A stretch of 64,000 nt of DNA from Curtobacterium sp. 9128 (GCF_900086645.1 NZ_LT576451.1:682001-746000); one strand, 5' to 3'; positions 9,105-18,109 are shown, counted from the first letter of the stretch. Notes: a model not told the origin generated them from the letters alone. Numbers and translations are program-made.

Positions 9105-9683
9105 CTACTTCTGCTCGGTGCCGTCGGGGTTCACGACGTACCAGACCCCGCCGACGCCCTGCCCGGTGACGTCGCCCGGCTTCGCGTCCGCCGCGTAGGT
9201 GTAGATCGGGCGACCGTCGACCGTGACCTGGAGCTTCCCGTCGACGCCCGTGATCGTGCCGACCTCGCCCGTCACCCCGGACACGGCGGGCTTCGCCGCG
9301 TCGGACTCGATCGCCGGCCATGCAGCGGCGCACCCGCCGGAGCAGGAGCTCTTCCCGGAGCCCTTGACGTCCTCGTCGTAGAAGTAGGCGGTCATGCCTT
9401 TCCCGTCGACCACGACCGTGCCGAGCGAGGTGGACGCCGTCGCGATGCCGTCGTCGGCGCCGTGCCCGCCGCCGCTGTCGCCGCCCTTGTCGTCGGTGCC
9501 GTACGCGCCGCCGGACGACGGAGACGACGCAGACGACGCAGACGACGAAGACGCCGACGCGGACGGAGCGGACGACCCGCCCGACGACGCCGACGACCCG
9601 GCCGAACAGCTCGCGAGCGCCAGCGCCGCGAACGCGACGCTCGCGACCAACAGCACGGAACGGGTGGAACGTGTGGTGCGCAT
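9105..9683 (-). CDS. COG4315-type lipoprotein with Yx(FWY)xxD motif
   Basis: This 192-aa exported lipoprotein has a signal peptide with lipobox ALASC (lipidated Cys26) and a long Ser/Ala-rich linker to about residue 60. Two secreted-repeat modules follow, including TAYFYDED and PIYTYAAD (the Yx(FWY)xxD motif) and a C-terminal WYVVNPDG. The family is predicted extracytoplasmic with no firm function; a redox or heme-associated role has been suggested for relatives. ATG 9683 is the start before the signal peptide. It is divergent from yceI and has its own ECF-type promoter (9747-9773), so it probably belongs to the regulon of the sigma factor encoded nearby. Confidence 0.88.
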   Translation of the reverse strand: MRTTRSTRSVLLVASVAFAALALASCSAGSSASSGGSSAPSASASSSSASSASSPSSGGAYGTDDKGGDSGGGHGADDGIATASTSLGTVVVDGKGMTAYFYDEDVKGSGKSSCSGGCAAAWPAIESDAAKPAVSGVTGEVGTITGVDGKLQVTVDGRPIYTYAADAKPGDVTGQGVGGVWYVVNPDGTEQK

Positions 9684-9746
9684 GGGTGACCCCTGTCCTG
9701 CGGAGCCGAGCCGGGCCTCCCGGCACGAGCGGTCCCGCTCACCGGT

Positions 9747-9773
9747 GACACGGGTCGGCGGACCGGATCGTTC
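9747..9773 (-). promoter_or_regulatory. ECF-sigma-type promoter for the lipoprotein gene
   Basis: Reading the minus strand, GAAC (9773-9770) is followed after exactly 17 nt by CGTGTC (9752-9747). This is the element order and spacing of SigL/SigK-like actinobacterial ECF promoters. It leaves a 5' leader of roughly 60 nt. Confidence 0.6.
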
Positions 9774-9789
9774 GATCCCGACCCGGATT

Positions 9790-9816
9790 GAACGATCCCG
9801 CTCCCTGCGTCGTTTC
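9790..9816 (+). promoter_or_regulatory. ECF-sigma-type promoter for yceI-sigma-antisigma operon
   Basis: GAAC (9790-9793), 17 nt, then CGTTTC (9811-9816), ending 6 nt before the yceI ATG, so the message would be leaderless. The -35 region GAACGATC forms an inverted repeat with GATCGTTC at 9766-9773, the -35 of the divergent lipoprotein promoter. Confidence 0.6.
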
Positions 9817-9822
9817 CCGGGC

Positions 9823-10506
9823 ATGAGGACTCGGACCAAGGTGCTGCTCGGGATCGCCGCAGGCGTGGTCGTCATCGGCGCGGCCGGTGTGATCGGCGGA
9901 CCGATCGTCTACGCGAACCTCGTGAACGGCTCGGCGGAGGCCGAGCCGACGCTCGCCCCGACCGGCGGGGCGACGCTCGACCCGGCCGATGCCGACGGCA
10001 CGTGGCAGGCGGGCAACGACTCCTTCGCCGGGTACCGGGTGCACGAGGTCCTCCGGGGCCAGGATGTGACCGTGACCGGACGCACGAAGGACGTCGACGC
10101 CACCGCCACCGTGGCCGACGGGTCGCTCGATCGTGCGACGGTCACCGTGCAGGTCGCCTCGATCGCCACCCCCGAGTCGGCCCGCGACGAGTACTTCCGC
10201 TCCCAGGCCCTGCAGACCGACCGCTTCCCCACCGCCACCTTCCGGGTGACCGACCCCGTCGACGTGCGGGCGGCGCTCGCCGGCACCGACCGGGACGTGA
10301 CCCTCCGCGGCGACCTGACCATGCACGGTGTGACGAAGACGGTGGAGGCGGACGCGCAGCTCGGGGTCGACGGCGACGGGCACGTCCAGGTCGCCGGGTC
10401 GATCCCGGTCACGTTCGCCGACTACGGCGTCGACGCGCCCGACCTCGGCTTCGTGAAGGTCGACGGCTCCGGCGCGGTCGAGTTCTCCCTCGAGCTGACG
10501 CGGTGA
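9823..10506 (+). CDS. YceI family protein, membrane-anchored
   Basis: This 227-aa protein has an N-terminal membrane anchor (residues about 7-29). It is followed by a YceI beta-barrel-like lipocalin fold, seen from DGTWQAGNDSFAGYRV, the central FRSQALQTDRFPTATF and the LTMHGVTKTVE signature. Relatives bind isoprenoids or other amphiphiles outside the membrane. It is the first gene of an operon whose second gene (sigma) overlaps its stop by GTGA. The promoter matches the one in front of the divergent lipoprotein, so both look like ECF targets. Confidence 0.88.
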   Translation: MRTRTKVLLGIAAGVVVIGAAGVIGGPIVYANLVNGSAEAEPTLAPTGGATLDPADADGTWQAGNDSFAGYRVHEVLRGQDVTVTGRTKDVDATATVADGSLDRATVTVQVASIATPESARDEYFRSQALQTDRFPTATFRVTDPVDVRAALAGTDRDVTLRGDLTMHGVTKTVEADAQLGVDGDGHVQVAGSIPVTFADYGVDAPDLGFVKVDGSGAVEFSLELTR

Positions 10507-11018
10507 CCGTGGGGGAGCGTCCCGCCGACGAACCGCTCGTGGCGCTGCACGCCGAGCACGGGGACGCGCTGCTGCGGTACGTGCGGCACCTCACTGCGGA
10601 CCGAGCGCTCGCCGATGACGTGGTGCAGGAGACCCTGGTGCGGGCGTGGCAGCGACCAGCGGTGCTCGAGCGCGAGCCCGATGCTGCTCGGGCCTGGCTG
10701 TTCACCGTCGCGCGGAACCTGGTCGTCGATGACGCCCGCTCCGCCCGGCACCGACGCGAGTTCGGGACGGAGACCCCGGTCGACGAGGTGCAACCCGACC
10801 GGACAGACGCGGTGCTCGACGGCATCGTCGTCGCCGACGCACTCGCAGCACTCTCACCCGAGCACCGGCGGGTCGTCGTCGACGCGTACTGGCTCGGCCA
10901 CACCGTCCCCGAGATCGCCCGCCGCCACGGCATCCCCGAGGGCACCGCGAAGTCCCGCCTGCACTACGGCCTCCGCGCACTCCGACTCGCACTGCAGGAA
11001 CGAGGGGTGACCCGATGA
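10503..11018 (+). CDS. ECF RNA polymerase sigma factor
   Basis: This 171-aa protein has region 2 (RALADDVVQETLVRAWQRP, then FTVARNLVVDDARS) and region 4 (LAALSPEHRRVVVDAYWLGH, then PEIARRHGIPEGTAKSRLHY). It carries no extra domains. The GTG start overlaps the yceI stop and its own stop overlaps the anti-sigma ATG. The layout (target gene, sigma, zinc-finger anti-sigma) resembles the SigL/SigK group of actinobacteria. It probably recognises the GAAC-N17-CGT(G/T)TC promoters upstream and controls its own operon. Confidence 0.93.
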   Translation: MTVGERPADEPLVALHAEHGDALLRYVRHLTADRALADDVVQETLVRAWQRPAVLEREPDAARAWLFTVARNLVVDDARSARHRREFGTETPVDEVQPDRTDAVLDGIVVADALAALSPEHRRVVVDAYWLGHTVPEIARRHGIPEGTAKSRLHYGLRALRLALQERGVTR

Positions 11019-11713
11019 CCGAGGACCGCTACCGGGACTGGGACGCCGCGTACGTGCTCGGCTCGCTGCCGAGCGACGAGCGGCTCGAGTACGAACGGCA
11101 CCTGGAGACGTGCGCCGCGTGCCGCGCCGCCGTCGCGGAGTTGGCCGGCATGCCGGGGCTGCTCGGTCGGTTGCCTGCCGAGGACGCCGTCGCGATCGCG
11201 GACCCGGACGGGAGGCCCGACCCGGCTCCGGCACGCCCGCTCGCCACGGTCGCGCACCGGGTGAGGACCCGCCGTCGCCGCCGCAGGGTGCTGGTCACCG
11301 TCACCGCGGGGCTCGCCGTCGTGGCCGCCGTGCTCGGCGGGGTCGCGATCGGTGCAGCCCGCGTTGGTCCGGCTCCGACGTCCGTGTCCGCAGGGTCCGA
11401 GCGCTACGCGATGTCGCCCGTCGCGGCCGCCGGGCTGCGGGTGGACCTCGACGTGACCCGGAAGGCCTGGGGGACCCGGTTCGACTGGGGCTGCACGTAC
11501 GGCGGCCGCGACTGGGGGAACGGCAGCAGCGTCATGTACGACCTCGTCGTGGTGCGGAAGGACGGCACCGACGAGACCGTGGCGTCGTGGACGGCGTCCG
11601 GGCGCTCGGCTGCCGGCCTCGCGGCGGCGACGGACGTGCCGCTCGGCTCGATCGCGTCGGTCGAGGTCCGGTTGCACGGCGACACGAGGACCCTGGCGAC
11701 CGTCCGGATCTGA
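11015..11713 (+). CDS. Zinc-finger anti-sigma factor, single-pass membrane protein
   Basis: This 232-aa protein has a cytosolic anti-sigma domain with the zinc motif His29-x3-Cys33-x2-Cys36, a basic stretch (RTRRRRRR) and one transmembrane helix at about residues 93-115. An extracytoplasmic domain follows, with a WGTRFDWGCTYGG segment, as in RskA/RslA-like factors. It would hold the ECF sigma inactive at the membrane until an envelope signal triggers release. ATGA overlap with the sigma gene. Confidence 0.9.
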   Translation: MTEDRYRDWDAAYVLGSLPSDERLEYERHLETCAACRAAVAELAGMPGLLGRLPAEDAVAIADPDGRPDPAPARPLATVAHRVRTRRRRRRVLVTVTAGLAVVAAVLGGVAIGAARVGPAPTSVSAGSERYAMSPVAAAGLRVDLDVTRKAWGTRFDWGCTYGGRDWGNGSSVMYDLVVVRKDGTDETVASWTASGRSAAGLAAATDVPLGSIASVEVRLHGDTRTLATVRI

Positions 11714-11725
11714 GGGTCGTCCTGG

Positions 11726-12193
11726 TCAGTCGTGCACGGGGTCGACCGGGCCGAGCGCGTCCTGGACCCGGGCGCTGACCGACCGCAGCGTGTCCGCGTG
11801 GTCGCCCACGGGCTTCCAGAACAGCTGCTCGAGTGCGGCGGTGTGCGCGCGGATGCCGGCGAGCACCGCGCGGCGGCCGTCCGGCGTCATCACGACCCAG
11901 CTGCCGCGGCCGTCCGTCGGGCAGTCCGCGCGCTCGACCAGGCCGCGGGACACCATGCGCGTGACCTGGTGGCTGACGCGGGACTTCTCCCAGCCGATGC
12001 CGGCCGCGACGTCCCGCACACGCAAGCGGTGGTCCGGCTGCCGGTGCAGCCCGATCAGGATCTCGAACTCCGGGATCGAGATGCCCGCGCCGTGCTGCAC
12101 GGCGTGGTCGAGGGCGCGGTCGAGACGTCTCCACACGTCGTGGTACGCGTCCCAGGTGGCCCAGTCGTGGCCGCCATCGCCCTGCTTCGACAT
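11726..12193 (-). CDS. MarR family transcriptional regulator
   Basis: This 155-aa winged-helix regulator contains LRVRDVAAGIGWEKSRVSHQ and VTRMVSRGLVERADCPTDGRGS with the basic wing typical of MarR. ATG 12193 is preferred; a -10-like TACGCT lies 7 nt upstream, suggesting leaderless expression. It is divergent from putA across 94 bp and is the obvious candidate regulator of that gene, though MarR control of proline catabolism is inferred from position only. Confidence 0.88.
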   Translation of the reverse strand: MSKQGDGGHDWATWDAYHDVWRRLDRALDHAVQHGAGISIPEFEILIGLHRQPDHRLRVRDVAAGIGWEKSRVSHQVTRMVSRGLVERADCPTDGRGSWVVMTPDGRRAVLAGIRAHTAALEQLFWKPVGDHADTLRSVSARVQDALGPVDPVHD

Positions 12194-12287
12194 GCGAGCA
12201 AGCGTATCCCGCTGACACATCGCTGACTGTTGGCCAGCACTCGGCGCGCTCCGAGGTGAGGTCGGTGCTGCGGCATACGATCAGACC

Positions 12288-15200
12288 ATGCCGAGCGCCC
12301 GCCTCCAGGACTGCACCGACGACGCCGTGGCGCTCGTGCGACGCTGGCTCGCCGCGTCCGCGGGGGTCAAGCCCGATCCGGGTGCGGCCCGGCTGGCTGG
12401 CGTGCTCCGCGACGAACAGGGCCTCGACTTCACGTTCGGCTTCGTCGACAAGGTGATCCGTCCGGAAGACCCTCGCGTCGCCGCACGGAACCTCGAGAAG
12501 GTCAGCCAGGACGTCCCCGACTTCCTCGCCTGGTACCTCCGCGGCGCGGTCACCTTCGGTGGCGGCTTCGCGACGATGGCGCCGTGGGCCGTCATCCCCA
12601 CGGCACGGAAGATCCTGCGCCGGATGACCGGCCACCTCGTCGTCGACGCGACCCCGGCGAAGCTCGGTCCGGCGCTCGCCAAGATCGGCGGCGACGGCAC
12701 CCGGCTCAACGTGAACCTGCTCGGCGAAGCCGTCCTCGGCAGCGCCGAGAGCGACCGCCGGCTCCAGGGCACGATGGACCTCCTCGCGCGGGACGACGTC
12801 GACTACGTCTCGATCAAGGTCAGTGCCGTGGTGCCGCAGATGTCGATGTGGGCGTTCGACGAGACCGTCGACCGCGTCGTCGACCGCCTCGTGCCGCTCT
12901 ACCGGCTGGCGGCGTCGAGCCCCACGCCGAAGTTCATCAACCTCGACATGGAGGAGTACCGCGACCTCGACGTCACGCTCGCGGTCTTCCAGGAGCTGCT
13001 GGGGCGCGAGGAGTTCCTCGGCCTGCACGCCGGCATCGTGCTGCAGGCGTACCTGCCGGACGCCGCGGGAGCGCTCGAGTCGTTGACGTCCTGGGCGATC
13101 GCCCGCAGGGCACGCGGTGGTGCCCCCGTGAAGGTCCGGCTGGTCAAGGGGGCCAACCTCGCGATGGAGCGCGTCGAGTCGATCGTGCACGACTGGCCGC
13201 TCGCGACGTGGGGCAGCAAGCGCGAGACCGACACCGCGTACCTCCGGATGCTCGACACCGCCCTGACGCCCGAGCGCACCGACGCCGTCCGCATCGGCGT
13301 CGCCGGGCACAACCTCTTCGACCTCGCGACCGCGTGGGTGCTCGCCCAGCGCCGCGGGGTGACCGACGCCGTGGACGTGGAGATGCTCCTCGGCATGGCC
13401 GCCACGCACGCCGACGCCGTCCGCGCCGACGTCGGACAGATCCTCCTCTACACACCCGTCGTCCAGCCGGACGAGTTCGACTCCGCGATCGCGTACCTGG
13501 CTCGGCGCCTGCAGGAGAACGCCAGCCCCGAGAACTTCATGTCGGGGGCGTTCGACATCGACCACGACCAGGCCGTGTTCGACCGGGAACTCGCCCGTTG
13601 GACCGCGTCCGTCGCGGCGCTCGACGACCCGGTCCCGGCGACGAACCGCACGCAGGACCGACGACGCCGCCCGGCCGAACCCGGCCCGCGCGACCACTTC
13701 GACAACGTCCCGGACACCGACCCGGCGATCCCCGCGAACCGAGCGTGGGCGGCGGACGTCCTCCGCCGCGTGCCCCGGTCGCAGCTCGGCAGCCAGACCA
13801 TCCGCGGCGCACGGGTCCTCGACCGCACCAAGCTCGAACGGATCGTCGGCAGCACCGCCCAGGCCGGCGTGAACTGGGGCCGTCAGGACCCAGGTGACCG
13901 CGCCGAGCTGCTCGACCTGATCGGGCACGAGCTCGAGGTCCGGCGCGGCGACCTCATCGAGGTGATGGCGGCCGAGACCGGCAAGACCATCACCGAGGCC
14001 GACGCAGAGGTCAGTGAGGCGATCGACTCCGCCCACTACTACGCCGACCAGGCTCGAGGGCTCGCGTCCGTCACCGGTGCGCGGTACGTGCCCCCGCGAC
14101 TGACCGTCGTCGTGCCGCCGTGGAACTTCCCCGTCGCGATCGCCGCCGGTGGGGTGCTCGCCGCGCTCGCCGCCGGCAGCGGGGTCGTCCTGAAGCCCGC
14201 CCCGGAAGCGAAGCGCTGCGGTGCCGTCCTCGCCGACGTGCTCTGGGACGCCGGAGTACCGCACTCGCTGCTGCAGCTCGTCGACCTCGACGAGGACATC
14301 CTCGGCCGACAGCTGATCGCGCACCCGGCCGTCGACCGCATCATCCTCACCGGGGCCGCCGAGACCGCCAGGTCCTTCACGTGGTGGCGTGCCGGGCTGC
14401 CCCTCACCGCCGAGACCAGCGGGAAGAACGCCATCGTCGTGACGCCGTCGGCCGACCTCGACCTCGCCGTGCAGGACGTCGTCCGATCGGCGTTCGGGCA
14501 TGCCGGCCAGAAGTGCTCCGCGGCGTCGCTCGTCATCCTCGTCGGGTCCGTCGCCGAGAGCGAGCGGTTCCGTCGGCAGCTCGTGGACGCCACCAGGACG
14601 CTCCGGGTCGCCTGGCCCGACGATCCCACGGCGCAGATGGGTCCGCTCATCGCCGAACCGAAGGGCAAGCTCCGCACGGGTCTGACCGAGCTCGGCCCGG
14701 GGGAGTCCTGGCTCGTGCAGCCGGTCCCGCTCGACGACTCCGGTCGGCTCTGGTCGCCCGGCATCCGCGACGGCGTTCGTCCCGGGAGCGACTTCCACCA
14801 GACCGAGTACTTCGGCCCGGTGCTCGGGATCATGCACGCCGAGACCCTCGACGACGCGATCGCGATCCAGAACGGCACCGACTTCGGCCTCACCGCGGGG
14901 ATCCACTCCCTCGACGTCGACGAGGTGGCCGACTGGATGGACCGCGTTCAAGCGGGCAACCTGTACGTGAACCGCGGCATCACCGGGGCGATCGTCCGAC
15001 GCCAACCCTTCGGCGGGTGGAAGCAGTCCTCAGTCGGTACGGGTACCAAGGCGGGTGGTCCGATGTACGTCGCGACCCTCGGCCGCTGGGAGCCGACACC
15101 GCGCAAGGTCCACAAGAGCATCCAGCTGCACGGTCTCCCGCCGCGGGTCACCGCCGTGATCGAGGCAGCACGCAGCGGGCTGACCTTCGAGGAGTTCGAC

Positions 15201-15845
15201 CAGGTCCGGGCCGGTGCCATCAGCGACGTGCAGGCCCGCACGGAGCAGTACGGCGTCTCGCACGACCCCTCGGCGCTCGTCGTGGAGCGGAACGTCTTGC
15301 GCTACCGCCCGCAGTCGATCATCGTGCGCCAGTCCGAGGATGCGTCGAGCGGGGACCTCATCCGCGCGCTCGTCGCCGCCACCGCCGCGCGCGCACACAT
15401 CCTCCTGAGCACGGCGCGGCCGTTGCCCGGTCCCCTCACCCAGCTGTTCGCGTCGAGCAGGTCCCCGCTCGACGTCGTCGACCACCTGGTCGAGTCGGAC
15501 GAGGAGTTCCACCGTCGCGCGGCATCGGGCGACGTCTTCCGCGACAGCTGGTCGAGCCCGACCGACGAACCGGAAGACGCCCTCGACGTCGTCCTGTCAC
15601 AGGGGCGCGAGCGCCCGAAGCACACGGCCTTCGGCGGACCGGGCGCGCGCATCCGCCTGCTCGGCGGGGACGCCCTCGCGCTCGAGGAAGCGCTCGGCGC
15701 CAGCATCGACGTCGCGATCCACCACGCTCCCGTCGTCGAGTCGGGGCTGATCGAGATGCTGCCCTACCTCCGCGAGCAGTCGGTGTCGATCACCACGCAC
15801 CGCTTCGGCGACGTCGACCGCGAGTTCGCCGAGCTCCGCGTCTGA
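12288..15845 (+). CDS. putA: Bifunctional proline dehydrogenase / glutamate-semialdehyde dehydrogenase
   Basis: This 1185-aa enzyme oxidises proline to glutamate. The N-terminal half is a FAD-dependent proline dehydrogenase barrel (YVSIKVSAVVPQ, and the REFLG to VRLVKGAN region). From about residue 500 the aldehyde dehydrogenase domain shows the PPWNFP motif, catalytic Glu709 (TAETSGKN) and Cys743 (AGQKCSAAS). A C-terminal extension of about 200 aa follows. There is no N-terminal ribbon-helix-helix, so it is not self-regulating like the enterobacterial protein. TACGAT (12276-12281) ends 6 nt before the ATG. Confidence 0.95.
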   Translation: MPSARLQDCTDDAVALVRRWLAASAGVKPDPGAARLAGVLRDEQGLDFTFGFVDKVIRPEDPRVAARNLEKVSQDVPDFLAWYLRGAVTFGGGFATMAPWAVIPTARKILRRMTGHLVVDATPAKLGPALAKIGGDGTRLNVNLLGEAVLGSAESDRRLQGTMDLLARDDVDYVSIKVSAVVPQMSMWAFDETVDRVVDRLVPLYRLAASSPTPKFINLDMEEYRDLDVTLAVFQELLGREEFLGLHAGIVLQAYLPDAAGALESLTSWAIARRARGGAPVKVRLVKGANLAMERVESIVHDWPLATWGSKRETDTAYLRMLDTALTPERTDAVRIGVAGHNLFDLATAWVLAQRRGVTDAVDVEMLLGMAATHADAVRADVGQILLYTPVVQPDEFDSAIAYLARRLQENASPENFMSGAFDIDHDQAVFDRELARWTASVAALDDPVPATNRTQDRRRRPAEPGPRDHFDNVPDTDPAIPANRAWAADVLRRVPRSQLGSQTIRGARVLDRTKLERIVGSTAQAGVNWGRQDPGDRAELLDLIGHELEVRRGDLIEVMAAETGKTITEADAEVSEAIDSAHYYADQARGLASVTGARYVPPRLTVVVPPWNFPVAIAAGGVLAALAAGSGVVLKPAPEAKRCGAVLADVLWDAGVPHSLLQLVDLDEDILGRQLIAHPAVDRIILTGAAETARSFTWWRAGLPLTAETSGKNAIVVTPSADLDLAVQDVVRSAFGHAGQKCSAASLVILVGSVAESERFRRQLVDATRTLRVAWPDDPTAQMGPLIAEPKGKLRTGLTELGPGESWLVQPVPLDDSGRLWSPGIRDGVRPGSDFHQTEYFGPVLGIMHAETLDDAIAIQNGTDFGLTAGIHSLDVDEVADWMDRVQAGNLYVNRGITGAIVRRQPFGGWKQSSVGTGTKAGGPMYVATLGRWEPTPRKVHKSIQLHGLPPRVTAVIEAARSGLTFEEFDQVRAGAISDVQARTEQYGVSHDPSALVVERNVLRYRPQSIIVRQSEDASSGDLIRALVAATAARAHILLSTARPLPGPLTQLFASSRSPLDVVDHLVESDEEFHRRAASGDVFRDSWSSPTDEPEDALDVVLSQGRERPKHTAFGGPGARIRLLGGDALALEEALGASIDVAIHHAPVVESGLIEMLPYLREQSVSITTHRFGDVDREFAELRV

Positions 15846-15848
15846 GCG

Positions 15849-16481
15849 TCAGCCGCCGTCCGCGAGGTCGATCAGCGCGACGAGGCCGGCGGGATCTGGT
15901 GCATACCCGGAGTCGCGCTCCGACCGCCGTGCGCCGTAGAGCTCGTAGGCGCGGAGCGCCGTCTCCGGCTCCAGCCGATCCGACGTGAGCGCCGCCACCT
16001 CGGCCGCGCGCGCGTCGAAGGGAGTGGCGACCCGGTGGTGGACGGTCCCCGCTGCCAGGTCGGCGGCGCGCATCGACTCGACCAGTGCCTCCCGTCCGAT
16101 CCCCAGGACCAGGTGCAGGCCGATGAGCAGGTTGCCGCGACCGAGCCGCGTGGCGGCGAGGGCCGCGTCGAACCGCACGGCGTTGTCGACGGGAGGCTCC
16201 GGCAGGACGAGCGTCGACCCGATGGCCGTCAGGTCGACCCGACGGCCATCCCGGGTGACCAGGCGGAGCACCTGCCCGTCGTCCGTGACGGACTCCTGCC
16301 AGGCCCACAGCCGGGTGTCGAGCAGCCGCTCGACGTCGAGGTGCTCGGACGTCGAGACCTCGACGTCGAGGTCGCTCCACTCGTCCAGGTCCCCGTCGAC
16401 GAGCGAACCGTACGCCCGCACGCTCCCGTCCGGCAGCGCAGCGCGCAGCCGCTCGAGCAGTTCCGCCTGCCACGTCGCCAT
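15849..16481 (-). CDS. Nucleotidyltransferase-fold protein
   Basis: This 210-aa protein has the pol-beta superfamily signature Gly25-Ser26 with Asp37 and Asp39 in AYGSLVDGDLDEWSDLDVEV, then a helical C-terminal half. Such proteins range from aminoglycoside-modifying enzymes to tRNA and toxin nucleotidyltransferases; the substrate cannot be told. It is convergent with putA (3-nt gap) and divergent from the phosphatase remnant. Confidence 0.8.
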   Translation of the reverse strand: MATWQAELLERLRAALPDGSVRAYGSLVDGDLDEWSDLDVEVSTSEHLDVERLLDTRLWAWQESVTDDGQVLRLVTRDGRRVDLTAIGSTLVLPEPPVDNAVRFDAALAATRLGRGNLLIGLHLVLGIGREALVESMRAADLAAGTVHHRVATPFDARAAEVAALTSDRLEPETALRAYELYGARRSERDSGYAPDPAGLVALIDLADGG

Positions 16482-16511
16482 CGCTCCAGCATGCCGGATT
16501 ACGGTGTCGGG

Positions 16512-17041
16512 ATGGCACCGACAGCACGCAGGCTCGCCGCCGAGGGGCTGGTCAACGCCCGTGACCTCGGGGGCCTGCCGACGAGGGACGGCGGGACCAC
16601 GCCGGCCGGTCGGTTCTTCCGGTCCGAGTCGGTCGACCGGGTCACGACGGACGGGTGGGCGGCGCTCCGCGACGCCGGCGTCCGGACCGTCGTCGACCTC
16701 CGGGCGCCGAACCCGGGGGTGTGCTGTTCCACTGCGCCGGCGGTCGGGACCGGACCGGGATCGTGTCCCTCGCGCTGCTGTCGATCGCCGGGGTCGCGGC
16801 TGACGCCATCGTGGACGACTACCTCGTCACGGTGGAGACCGCACCCGCATTGTTCGCCTCGATCGGTGTCCCGGTGCACGAGGAGCAGATCGAGGCGCTC
16901 TGCGCCGAGCACGGCACCACGGTCGCGGACGCGTTCCGCGCCGTCGTCGACGGCTTCGACGTGGACGCGTTCGTCGCCCGGTCCGGTCTGGACGCATCCG
17001 AACTGGAGGCCCTGCGCACGTTCCGCGCGCGCGTCACGTGA
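16512..17041 (+). pseudogene. Tyrosine-protein phosphatase remnant with internal deletion and frameshift
   Basis: The N-terminal part (NARDLGGLPTRDGG, then FFRSESVDRV and VRTVVDLRAPNP) reads in one frame to about 16720. The catalytic P-loop FHCAGGRDRTG and the C-terminus read in another frame. In intact members of this tyrosine/serine phosphatase family the DLR segment and the P-loop are separated by some 70-90 residues; here they are fused within a few residues. The gene has therefore lost an internal block whose length was not a multiple of three, and is non-functional unless the frame is corrected. Confidence 0.8.
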
Positions 17042-17086
17042 GTCGTGCCTCCCGTCCAGGGCAGCGGTCGCCCCTATCGTGGAACG

Positions 17087-17908
17087 ATGCGGCACCTGAT
17101 CCGACTCGACGACTGGACGGCCGCCGACGCGGCGGCCGTGTTCTCCCTCGCCGACGCCTACCGCGGTGGCGCGGGGCCGGTGACGGACGGTGCGGCGGTG
17201 ATGTTCTTCCCGCCGTCGAGCCTGCGCACGCGGGTCTCGTTCGAGCGGGGTGCGCAGCTGATGGGCCTGCAGCCGATCGTCTTCCCGCCGGAGACGCTCG
17301 ACAAGCCCGAGGCGCTCGGCGACGTCGCGGGGTACCTGGCGCAGTGGGCCGACGTCGTCGTCGCCCGGCACCCGTCGATCGCGGTGCTCGAGGAGCTGGC
17401 AGGTGCGGACGCGCTTCCCGTGGTGAACGCGATGACCGACGAGAACCACCCGTGCGAGGTGCTCTCCGACGTGTACGCGCTGTCACGGCAGAGCGACGTC
17501 CGCGCGCTGAACTTCCTGTTCGTCGGCGCGAACGGCAACATCGCGCGGGCGTGGCAGGAGGCCGCCGCGCTCTTCGACCTCGACCTCGTCCAGTGCTGCC
17601 CCGACGGACTCGCGACGCCGGGAGCGGTGTGGACGGACGACCTCGCGACCGCGATCCGTTCCGCCGACGTCGTGCTGACCGACGGGCCGGGTCGACACAC
17701 TGCGGCGCTGGAGCGCTTCCGGATCACCACGGAACTGCTGGCGACCGCACCGTCCGGCGTGCGGTTCGCCCCGTGTCCGCCCTTCGTCCGCGGGCGAGAG
17801 GCGACCGCCGAGGCGCTCGCGGGGGAGGCCTTCGTCGGGTACGGGTTCAAGCGGTCCCTGTTGCCCGTGCAGCAGGCCGTACTGGCGTACTGCCTCGGCC
17901 TCGGCTAG
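17087..17908 (+). CDS. Ornithine/aspartate carbamoyltransferase family protein
   Basis: This 273-aa protein carries the carbamoyl-phosphate motif SLRTRVSFE, a DENHPCEVLSD segment where canonical enzymes have HPCQ, and an N-terminal MRHLIRLDDWTAAD. The usual C-terminal HCLP of ornithine enzymes is replaced by APCPPF, and the protein is shorter than the usual 310-330 aa. The acceptor amino acid is therefore uncertain. TATCGT (17075-17080) ends 6 nt before ATG 17087, supporting this start rather than the upstream GTG. Confidence 0.75.
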   Translation: MRHLIRLDDWTAADAAAVFSLADAYRGGAGPVTDGAAVMFFPPSSLRTRVSFERGAQLMGLQPIVFPPETLDKPEALGDVAGYLAQWADVVVARHPSIAVLEELAGADALPVVNAMTDENHPCEVLSDVYALSRQSDVRALNFLFVGANGNIARAWQEAAALFDLDLVQCCPDGLATPGAVWTDDLATAIRSADVVLTDGPGRHTAALERFRITTELLATAPSGVRFAPCPPFVRGREATAEALAGEAFVGYGFKRSLLPVQQAVLAYCLGLG

Positions 17909-17911
17909 CGA

Positions 17912-18109
17912 TCAGTCCTCTTCGTCGCCGCGGTCTTCATCCACGACGCCGGTCTCGTCCATCCGGTCGCGGAGGTGGTCGGCCATCGCGGCCGCGCCCT
18001 CGTGCCCGTGGTCCTGGTCGACCTGCTCGATGAGGCCCGAGAGCTTCTCGTGGTTCGTGGCCTCGGTGGCGCCGTCCATGACGGGCTCGGTCTGTTCGTT
18101 GTCGCTCAT
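17912..18109 (-). CDS. Small acidic protein (65 aa)
   Basis: MSDNEQTEPVMDGATEAT is followed by Asp/Glu/His-rich sequence ending RGDEED. It has no membrane segment and no recognised domain. A -10 hexamer TAGCGT (18122-18117) lies 7 nt before the ATG, which supports it as a real leaderless gene. It is convergent with the carbamoyltransferase, 3 nt apart. Confidence 0.65.
   Translation of the reverse strand: MSDNEQTEPVMDGATEATNHEKLSGLIEQVDQDHGHEGAAAMADHLRDRMDETGVVDEDRGDEED

Noticed and set aside
11532..15005. 1157-codon minus-strand open frame
   Set aside because: Antisense to putA; the Arg/Gly/Val-rich translation shows no motif, a high-GC shadow.
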